In this document: in pieces, positions 1 through 5,105 of the stretch
How positions within the stretch are numbered: the first letter of the stretch is position 1
How the letters are laid out: the number at the start of each line of letters is the position of its first letter
Assembly (NCBI GenBank): GCA_003449515.1
Contig: DMHI01000156.1
Span: 5,969-11,073 of the forward strand
DNA length: 5,105 bases
Reading direction: 5' to 3'
From: Lysobacteraceae bacterium
GTDB taxonomy: Bacteria > Pseudomonadota > Gammaproteobacteria > Xanthomonadales > Xanthomonadaceae
The notes under the pieces: model-generated
The model's input: only the letters and a program-made list of their open reading frames with translations
Databases searched by the model: none
Told to the model about the DNA's origin: nothing
Program-made: the position numbers and the translations under genes

Positions 1-431
1 CCGCGCACACCCGGATCGGTCTCGACGATCTTCAGCTCGACGAAGTTCGGCGCCTGCACGGCGATCGGCGTGCCGTTCCACAGCGTCACCACGCAGGGCT
101 CTTCGCCCTTGATCCACTTCGCGGTGTCACCCACGCCAGCGGCGTCGGCCTGCACCTGCTCGAAGGTCTCCTGCTGCATGAAGTGCCAGAACTCGCCGTC
201 GGTGTAGAGGTACTGCATGTCGGTGTCGACCACGTCGGCGGCTTCCACGCTGTCGGTCGCCTTCATGGTCATTTCGACCACGCGGCCCGACTTGATGAAG
301 CGGTACTTCACGCGGGTGAAGGCCTGGCCCTTGCCCGGCTTGACGTATTCCGTCTCGGTGATGACGCACGGCTCGTTGTTGACGATGATCTTCATGCCGT
401 TCTTGACGTCATTCATGCCGTAGCTGGCCAT
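1..431 (-). CDS. efp: Elongation factor P, 3'-truncated by window edge
   Basis: EF-P binds between the ribosomal P and E sites and rescues ribosomes stalled on consecutive prolines. The first 143 codons are visible, out of about 188 in the family; the rest lies beyond the left edge. The N-terminal KOW-like domain carries the loop KPGKGQAF at residues 31-38, which places the modifiable lysine exactly at position 34, as in E. coli. The central OB-type domain has the family signatures YLYTDGEFWHFM (74-85), VTLWNGTPI (115-123) and PNFVELKIVETDPG (128-141). Lys34, rather than the Arg32 of EarP-type EF-Ps, means the beta-lysylation route, in agreement with the adjacent epmB. The ATG at 431 is chosen because the protein then begins like known EF-Ps (MASYGMNDVKNG) and a GAGGAG ribosome binding site lies 7 bases upstream. 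It is divergent from epmB. Identification is essentially certain. Confidence 0.97.
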   Translation of the reverse strand, partial: MASYGMNDVKNGMKIIVNNEPCVITETEYVKPGKGQAFTRVKYRFIKSGRVVEMTMKATDSVEAADVVDTDMQYLYTDGEFWHFMQQETFEQVQADAAGVGDTAKWIKGEEPCVVTLWNGTPIAVQAPNFVELKIVETDPGVR

Positions 432-438
432 GCGGGTG

Positions 439-444
439 CTCCTC
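439..444 (-). promoter_or_regulatory. Ribosome binding site of efp
   Basis: On the minus strand GAGGAG sits 7 bases before the efp ATG, a near-ideal Shine-Dalgarno sequence. It fixes the efp start. It lies inside the 24-bp gap between the efp and epmB start codons, so most of that gap is efp leader. Confidence 0.8.
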
Positions 445-455
445 GAACCTTTAGA

Positions 456-1487
456 ATGCAGCCGGTGATGATACCCGTTCCCGCCGCCGCCCGGCAGCCG
501 GCCCGCTGGCAGGCCCTGTGGCGTGACGCCTTGCGCGACCCCGTCGAACTGCTGGAAGGCCTCGGTCTGCCGGAGCTCGCCGCGCGCGTCTCGGCGTCGG
601 CGCAGGCGCAGTTTCCGCTGCGCGTGCCGCGCGGATTCGCGGCGCGGATGCGCCACGGCGACCCGCACGACCCGCTGCTGCGCCAGGTGCTGCCGCTCGA
701 CGACGAGGACCGCCTCGTGCCCGGCTTCGGCCTTGACGCCGTGGGCGATGGCGCCGCCAAGGGCGGCACCGGCGTCATCCACAAGTACGAGGGCCGCGCC
801 CTGCTGATCGCCACCGGCAGTTGCGCCATCCACTGCCGCTACTGCTTCCGCCGGCATTTTCCGTATGCCGAGGAAACCGCCGCGGCCGGCGGCTGGGCCC
901 CGGCACTTCAGTACCTGCGGGCCAATCCGAGCATCCGCGAGGTCATCCTTTCCGGCGGCGACCCGCTGAGCCTGTCGACCGCGAAGCTGGCTGAACTCAC
1001 CGATGGGCTGCGCGGCCTGCCGCAAATCACCCGGCTGCGCCTCCACACGCGCCTGCCGGTCGTGCTGCCCGAGCGGATCGACGGCGAGTTCCTCGACTGG
1101 ATCGCTGCCCTGCCCTGGCCGGTGGTGATGGTGATGCACGCGAACCACGCCAACGAGATCGGCGCCAACGGAGCCGACGACGGCGTGCGCGAGGCCTGTG
1201 CGGCCCTGCGTGCGCGCGGCGTGCATCTGCTGAACCAGGCTGTGCTGATGCGCGGCGTCAACGATTCGGCCGATGCGCTCGTCGCGCTGTCGGAGGCGCT
1301 GTTCGCCGCGGGCGTGCTGCCCTACTACCTGCACCTGCTGGATCGCGTGCAGGGCGCGGCGCACTTCGAAGTGCCGGAAGCCGAGGCGCTGGCGCTGCGC
1401 GATGCGATCCACGCGCGGTTGCCGGGATTTCTGCTGCCGAGGCTGGTGCGCGAGATCGCCGGCGAAGCCGGCAAGACACCGCGCTGA
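456..1487 (+). CDS. epmB: EF-P beta-lysylation protein EpmB (lysine 2,3-aminomutase-like radical SAM enzyme)
   Basis: EpmB converts (S)-alpha-lysine to (R)-beta-lysine, which EpmA then ligates to Lys34 of EF-P. The 343-residue protein matches the E. coli enzyme in length (about 342) and along its whole length. The radical-SAM cluster motif CX3CX2C is C123/C127/C130, followed by FRRHFPYAE. A glycine-rich SAM-binding motif SGGDPL spans 166-171. Further family signatures are HTRLPVVLPERI (197-208), HANHANEI (228-235), LLNQAVLMRGVND (258-270) and PYYLHLLDRVQGAAHF (289-304). The PLP-binding lysine should be K340 in GEAGKTP, by alignment with lysine 2,3-aminomutase. The protein ends three residues later, whereas E. 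coli EpmB has a slightly longer tail. The start is uncertain: ATG 456, GTG 465 and ATG 468 are in frame and none has a clear Shine-Dalgarno. ATG 456 is the first start compatible with the efp start. The open frame continues upstream to 183, but only through efp. This back-to-back arrangement with efp is also found in E. coli. Confidence 0.95.
   Translation: MQPVMIPVPAAARQPARWQALWRDALRDPVELLEGLGLPELAARVSASAQAQFPLRVPRGFAARMRHGDPHDPLLRQVLPLDDEDRLVPGFGLDAVGDGAAKGGTGVIHKYEGRALLIATGSCAIHCRYCFRRHFPYAEETAAAGGWAPALQYLRANPSIREVILSGGDPLSLSTAKLAELTDGLRGLPQITRLRLHTRLPVVLPERIDGEFLDWIAALPWPVVMVMHANHANEIGANGADDGVREACAALRARGVHLLNQAVLMRGVNDSADALVALSEALFAAGVLPYYLHLLDRVQGAAHFEVPEAEALALRDAIHARLPGFLLPRLVREIAGEAGKTPR
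468..473 (-). promoter_or_regulatory. Candidate -10 box for efp inside the epmB 5' end
   Basis: On the minus strand TATCAT (5 of 6 to the sigma-70 consensus) lies about 37 bases before the efp start and would give a leader of about 30 bases. No good -35 is seen at 16-18 bp spacing; the best is CTGCCG at 492-497 with 18 bp. Because the intergenic gap is only 24 bp, the efp promoter must overlap epmB coding sequence wherever it is. This is a weak motif call. Confidence 0.25.
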
Positions 1488-1501
1488 CGGCGCGCCGGGG
1501 G

Positions 1502-1529
1502 CTGCCAAGCGGCGTGCTGTCCGTATACT
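1502..1529 (+). promoter_or_regulatory. Candidate sigma-70 promoter of fimX
   Basis: CTGCCA at 1502-1507 (4 of 6 to TTGACA), a 16-bp spacer and TATACT at 1524-1529 (5 of 6 to TATAAT) lie in the gap between epmB and fimX. Transcription would begin near 1536, about 27 bases before the fimX ATG. This would let fimX be transcribed independently of epmB, although readthrough from epmB remains possible since no convincing terminator is seen between them. Motif match only. Confidence 0.4.
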
Positions 1530-1540
1530 GCGGCGCAGTA
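1526..1540. repeat. Perfect inverted repeat TACTGC-GGC-GCAGTA before fimX
   Basis: Two 6-base arms (1526-1531 and 1535-1540) are perfectly complementary around a GGC centre. The left arm overlaps the candidate -10 box and the right arm covers the expected transcription start. It could be a small operator. As RNA it would be a short 6-bp stem with a 3-base loop, without a U tract, so it is not a typical intrinsic terminator. The symmetry is seen directly; the function is not known. Confidence 0.45.
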
Positions 1541-1552
1541 CCGCTTTCCCCC

Positions 1553-1557
1553 AGGAG
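1553..1557 (+). promoter_or_regulatory. Ribosome binding site of fimX
   Basis: AGGAG lies 5 bases before the ATG at 1563. It supports that ATG as the fimX start. Confidence 0.75.
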
Positions 1558-1562
1558 CCCGC

Positions 1563-3641
1563 ATGCCGACCCACGACGCCGTCCTCCGCCTGCTGCTGGT
1601 CGACGACCGGATCGAGGATGCCGAGCAGCTCACCAGCCTGCTCCGCAACGGCGGCATGGCGGTACGGCCGCAGCGACCCGACGGCGTTGACGAGCTTCGC
1701 CAGTTGCTCGCCACACAGGCCATCGACCTCGTGCTCGCGTCGATCTCGGCCAGGTCACTGCCCTTCGACGTCGTGGTGCGCGAAGTCCAGGCGTCCGGCA
1801 AGGACCTCGGTCTGCTCGCGGTGATCGAGCAGCTCGATGACGATGTGCTGCTCGATGCGCTCAAGCGCGGTGCGCGCGACGTGGTGCTGCGCGGCCAGCC
1901 CATCCAGGCGCAGTTGATCGTGCGTGCCGAGGCCGAGTTCGTGCGCACCCGCCGCGCCGTGCGCTCGCTCGAGGCGCTGCTGCGCGAGACCGAGCGCCGC
2001 TGCGATGCGCTGATCAACTCCTCGCGCGATCCGATCGCCTACATCCACGAGGGAATGCACATCCGCGCCAACGAGGCCTACCTCGAGATGTTCGGCTACG
2101 CCAGCTTCGAGGATATCGAGGGGCTCTCCGCGCTCGACCTGATCGCACCATCGCATGCGGCGGGCTTCAAGGATCTGCTCAAGCGTCTCTCGAAGGGCGA
2201 AGCGCCACCGCCGCAGCTCGAGATCAAGGCCGTGGATGCCTCGGGTGCCGAGTTCGATGCGCTGATGGAGTTCACCCCCGCGTCGTACGAAGGCGAGGCC
2301 TGCCTGCAGATCGTGTTCCGCCCGCAGCTCGTCGATGCCTCGATGGCGGCCGAGCTCGATGCGCTGCGCCATCGCGACCCGCTCACCGGACTGGCGAACC
2401 GCGCCCACTTCATGAGCGAGTTGGAGCGCGCGGTCGCCGCCGCGGCCGGCGGACGCCACCATCAGGCGCTGCTGCTGGTGGAGCCGGACAACTACGACGC
2501 GCTGATCGGAGGCATCGGGCTCGCGCAGGCCGACGATCTGCTGAAGGCCCTGTGCGCTCGCCTCGAAGGTGTGCTCGACGGAACCACCATCGCCGGGCGC
2601 CTGTCGGATCATCGCTTCGCCGTCGTCTGCCGCCTGCACGACCACAAGGCGACGCTGGCGCGTGCCGAGGCGATCCGGGCCGCCTTCCACGGCCGCATCC
2701 TCGAGATCGGCGATCGTTCGCTCACGCTTACCGTCAGCGTGGGTGGCGTGCAGATCGGCGAACGCAACGCCCAGATCGATCCGGTGCTGAGCCGCGCCGA
2801 GAGCAGCCTGCAGTCGGCGATGGGGGTTGGCGGCGATCGGGTCGAGATCCACGATCCAAGCGCCCGCGACCGCGCCGAAGAGGAGCGCATCCAGGCCTGG
2901 GTCCAGCGCCTGCGCGACGCCCTCGACAGCAACGGCTTCACCCTGCACTACCAACCCATCGTGAGCCTGAGCGGCGAGCCGGGCGAGACCTACGAGGCCT
3001 ATCTGCGGCTCAAGGGCAACGGCGGCGAGATCATCATGCCCTCCACCTTCCTGCCGCTGGCGCAGGAGCAGGGACTCGGCCCGGTGATCGACCGCTGGGT
3101 GATCCATCGCGCGGTCGCGGTGATCGCCGAGCGGCAGGCGGCGGGCAAGGACACGACGCTGTACGTGAAACTCGGCCCGGAGAGCATCTCGGCGAACGAC
3201 CAGCTGGGGCGGGAGATCGTCGACGCGGTCCGGGCAGCCGGAATCCCCGGCGGGCGGCTGGTGCTCGAACTGCACGAACCCTCGGTGTTCACCCACCTCA
3301 AGGCCATCCAGGGCTTCGCGCAGACGCTGCGCACCGCCGGCGTGCGGCTGGCGCTCGAGCACTTCGGCACCGGGCTGAACTCGTTCCAGTTGCTGCAGCA
3401 TATCGATGCCGACGTCATCAAGGTCGACCGCAGCTACATCACCGATCTCGCGCACAACCCCGACAACCAGGCGAAGGTGCGTGAGTTCGCCGGGAGGGCG
3501 CGCGAACTCGGCAAGACCTGCGTGGTCCACTACGTGCAGGACGCGGCGAGCATGACGGTGTTGTTCGGGATCGGCGTGGACTACGTCGAGGGCGACTTCC
3601 TCGCCGCCGCCGGACCGGCGATGAACTACGACTTCGGCTGA
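1563..3641 (+). CDS. fimX: FimX-type type IV pilus regulator with degenerate REC-PAS-GGDEF-EAL domains
   Basis: FimX is a polar c-di-GMP receptor that promotes type IV pilus assembly and twitching motility; in Xanthomonas it works through PilZ and PilB. At 692 residues it matches P. aeruginosa FimX (about 691) in length, domain order and C-terminus (PAMNYDFG). REC (about 8-125) keeps D14/D15, but the phospho-acceptor position falls at S60, within DLVLAS. A linker helix (RETERRCDAL, 141-150) leads to a PAS domain (about 145-260) with IAYIHEGMHI and EAYLEMFGY. The GGDEF domain (about 265-432) has RDPLTGLANR, but SDHRF (348-352) at the active site. The EAL domain (about 445-685) has EAYLRL (478-483) and lacks several catalytic residues: K536 in place of the VNLS Asn, E599-H600 in place of Asp-Asp, H656 and Q659 in place of the AEGVE glutamates, and E676 in place of Gln. 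It keeps YQP (Q464), R482, DRW (510-512), E569 and K620. It should therefore be a sensor or scaffold, not an enzyme. No signal peptide or membrane segment is evident. Confidence 0.93.
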   Translation: MPTHDAVLRLLLVDDRIEDAEQLTSLLRNGGMAVRPQRPDGVDELRQLLATQAIDLVLASISARSLPFDVVVREVQASGKDLGLLAVIEQLDDDVLLDALKRGARDVVLRGQPIQAQLIVRAEAEFVRTRRAVRSLEALLRETERRCDALINSSRDPIAYIHEGMHIRANEAYLEMFGYASFEDIEGLSALDLIAPSHAAGFKDLLKRLSKGEAPPPQLEIKAVDASGAEFDALMEFTPASYEGEACLQIVFRPQLVDASMAAELDALRHRDPLTGLANRAHFMSELERAVAAAAGGRHHQALLLVEPDNYDALIGGIGLAQADDLLKALCARLEGVLDGTTIAGRLSDHRFAVVCRLHDHKATLARAEAIRAAFHGRILEIGDRSLTLTVSVGGVQIGERNAQIDPVLSRAESSLQSAMGVGGDRVEIHDPSARDRAEEERIQAWVQRLRDALDSNGFTLHYQPIVSLSGEPGETYEAYLRLKGNGGEIIMPSTFLPLAQEQGLGPVIDRWVIHRAVAVIAERQAAGKDTTLYVKLGPESISANDQLGREIVDAVRAAGIPGGRLVLELHEPSVFTHLKAIQGFAQTLRTAGVRLALEHFGTGLNSFQLLQHIDADVIKVDRSYITDLAHNPDNQAKVREFAGRARELGKTCVVHYVQDAASMTVLFGIGVDYVEGDFLAAAGPAMNYDFG

Positions 3642-4681
3642 TCGGCGTACCACGTCCGCACACGCGCGGCGGCCTCGAGGCCGCTGCGCCAGGCCTGTGC
3701 CGCGGCGTGAACGCCCGCCCCGGCCTCCCAGCCGATGGCATCGCCGGCCAGTGCGATGCGGAGCGCATCGTCGCCCGTGAGCCGGCAACCACGGACCGGC
3801 AGCGCGTAGCGCCAGCGGTGGGCCACCGCCGAGACGACCTCGCTGGCGTTGATCGGCAGGGCATCGATCGATGCCGCGACGAGGCGATCGGCCACCGCCT
3901 CGGCATCGTCATCGAGATGCGCGATCGACCAGTCGCTGCGCGCGTGCAGCACCACCTGCCCGGCGTCGGCGCGACCGGGCTTGGCATCGTCGAGGCTGAC
4001 GCGCTGCAGTGGCCCATCGACGACCCCACCGCCCGCACCGCTGGCACCGATGCGCAGCCGTGCGGCCGCCGCCGCCGATACCCGCAGCAGGGCGGCCCAC
4101 ACCGGATCGTGCTGCGCATCACCGAGGGCGGCGCACAGTGCGCCCAGCGCGACGGCAGCGGTCGCGTCACCCGAACCATGGCTGCGGCCGGCCTCGATGA
4201 GGGCGATGGCCTGCGGTGGCGGAATGGCGAGCACCAAGCCCGTGGCCACGGCGAGCGGCTGGCCTTCCCGGTCACGCGCGATCCAGCGCCCCCCGGCGCG
4301 CTGCAGCGCGGCCACCGTGATGCCCCAACGCGGGCGCACCGGGCCCAGCGCGTGCTGCACCAACGCATTCATACCGGGCACGCCCACCCAGGCAGTGCCC
4401 ATGCGCGCCGCCGCGCCGGCCTGCTCGGCTTCGGCAAGCCACTCGGAGAAATCACCCTGCGCCTGCAAGGCGATGGCGCCGTGATCGAAGGCGGCATCAT
4501 CGACGCGGCGCGTGCTGAGTCGCCCGCCGGGGCCGCGCCCCTTGTCGAAAACGGCGACCGCATGACCGGCCGCGACGAGCAGACGCGCCGCGGTGGCACC
4601 GGCCAGACCGGCACCGACGACGATCACGTCGGCATCGACCGATGCCTCTGGACCGCCGTTGGCGTTCGCGCTCACGGGCAC
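3626..4681 (-). CDS. Renalase-like FAD/NAD(P)-dependent oxidoreductase (COG3380-type amine oxidase family)
   Basis: This is a Rossmann-fold flavoprotein of about 351 residues with no assigned substrate. The N-terminal FAD-binding motif is VIVVGAGLAG (19-28, GxGxxG). It is followed by FDKGRGPGGRLSTRR (45-59), the diagnostic second motif of the small renalase-like family, and by FDHGA (65-69). Further family positions are GMNALVQ (103-109), HRWRYALP (288-295) and the C-terminal FAD motif IALAGDAIGW (309-318), followed by the amphipathic segment that closes the domain. It should be a soluble cytoplasmic protein. The start is inferred: GTG codons at 4681 and 4675 are in frame after the upstream stop, no ATG lies between, and neither has a Shine-Dalgarno. 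Coupling to the acyl-CoA dehydrogenase 20 bp upstream is likely. The stop (TAG) lies inside the fimX 3' end, giving a 16-bp convergent overlap. The family call is firm, the reaction unknown. Confidence 0.88.
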   Translation of the reverse strand: MPVSANANGGPEASVDADVIVVGAGLAGATAARLLVAAGHAVAVFDKGRGPGGRLSTRRVDDAAFDHGAIALQAQGDFSEWLAEAEQAGAAARMGTAWVGVPGMNALVQHALGPVRPRWGITVAALQRAGGRWIARDREGQPLAVATGLVLAIPPPQAIALIEAGRSHGSGDATAAVALGALCAALGDAQHDPVWAALLRVSAAAAARLRIGASGAGGGVVDGPLQRVSLDDAKPGRADAGQVVLHARSDWSIAHLDDDAEAVADRLVAASIDALPINASEVVSAVAHRWRYALPVRGCRLTGDDALRIALAGDAIGWEAGAGVHAAAQAWRSGLEAAARVRTWYADQPKS

Positions 4682-4690
4682 GTGCCGGTG
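4673..4690 (-). repeat. Inverted repeat (possible mRNA hairpin) over the oxidoreductase start
   Basis: On the minus strand CACCGGC-ACGT-GCCCGTG can fold into a 7-position stem with one C-C mismatch and a 4-base loop; the inner 10 bp, GGCACGTGCC (4677-4686), are a perfect palindrome. It contains both possible GTG start codons and lies between the acyl-CoA dehydrogenase stop and the body of the oxidoreductase gene. It might occlude initiation unless ribosomes arrive from upstream. The symmetry is seen directly; the function is inference, and chance is possible at this GC content. Confidence 0.4.
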
Positions 4691-4701
4691 TCGCGACGGC
4701 T

Positions 4702-5105
<404 letters not shown>

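Noticed and set aside
403..408. TTGACG on the plus strand as a -35 box for epmB
   Set aside because: It matches TTGACA at 5 of 6 positions, but no acceptable -10 lies 16-18 bp downstream, and the bases are accounted for by efp coding sequence on the other strand.
183..455. N-terminal extension of the epmB frame upstream of ATG 456
   Set aside because: It runs through efp coding sequence on the opposite strand and has no similarity to EpmB, whose known N-terminus begins close to residue 1 of the 456 start.
1488..1497. Palindrome CGGCGCGCCG right after the epmB stop as a possible terminator
   Set aside because: It has no loop and no following T tract, so it does not look like an intrinsic terminator; short GC palindromes are common at this base composition.
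2552..3484. A 310-codon plus-strand frame inside fimX
   Set aside because: It is an Arg/Pro/Gly-rich alternate frame inside a well-identified gene, with no ribosome binding site and no motifs.
1755..3788. A 677-codon open frame on the minus strand antisense to fimX
   Set aside because: Its translation is rich in Arg, Ala, His, Gly and Asp without any recognisable domain. It is a usual by-product of GC-biased third codon positions in the real plus-strand gene, which matches a known family along its whole length.

Overview
The window is a GC-rich (roughly two-thirds G+C by eye), gene-dense piece of bacterial chromosome. An EF-P carrying a modifiable lysine next to an EpmB-type aminomutase, plus a FimX-type type IV pilus regulator, points to a gammaproteobacterium. 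The GC content and gene content would suit Xanthomonadales/Lysobacteraceae or a relative, but that placement is inference. I see no mobile element, CRISPR array, tRNA, rRNA or sign of recent gene transfer.

Layout from left to right. (1) On the minus strand, the first 143 codons of efp (elongation factor P), running off the left edge. (2) Divergently, with only 24 bp between the two start codons, epmB on the plus strand. EpmB is the radical-SAM/PLP lysine 2,3-aminomutase that makes (R)-beta-lysine for modifying EF-P. (3) A 75-bp gap holding a promoter candidate, a perfect inverted repeat and a good ribosome binding site. (4) fimX on the plus strand, a 692-residue REC-PAS-GGDEF-EAL protein in which the REC, GGDEF and EAL sites are all degenerate. 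(5) On the minus strand, overlapping the fimX 3' end tail-to-tail by 16 bp, a renalase-like FAD/NAD(P)-dependent oxidoreductase of 351 residues. (6) Just upstream of it on the same strand, the C-terminal part of an acyl-CoA dehydrogenase that runs off the right edge.

Functionally there are three units. The efp/epmB pair is a substrate and its modification enzyme, acting in translation of polyproline stretches; the partner ligase EpmA is not in the window. fimX is a c-di-GMP-linked regulator of pilus assembly with no obvious link to its neighbours. The acyl-CoA dehydrogenase and the flavin oxidoreductase look like a two-gene minus-strand transcription unit with a 20-bp gap, but nothing in the sequence shows a shared pathway.

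I did not find a previously undescribed system. The points most worth checking are the all-degenerate FimX, the short inverted repeat over its promoter candidate, the missing Shine-Dalgarno at epmB, and a hairpin covering the GTG start of the oxidoreductase.
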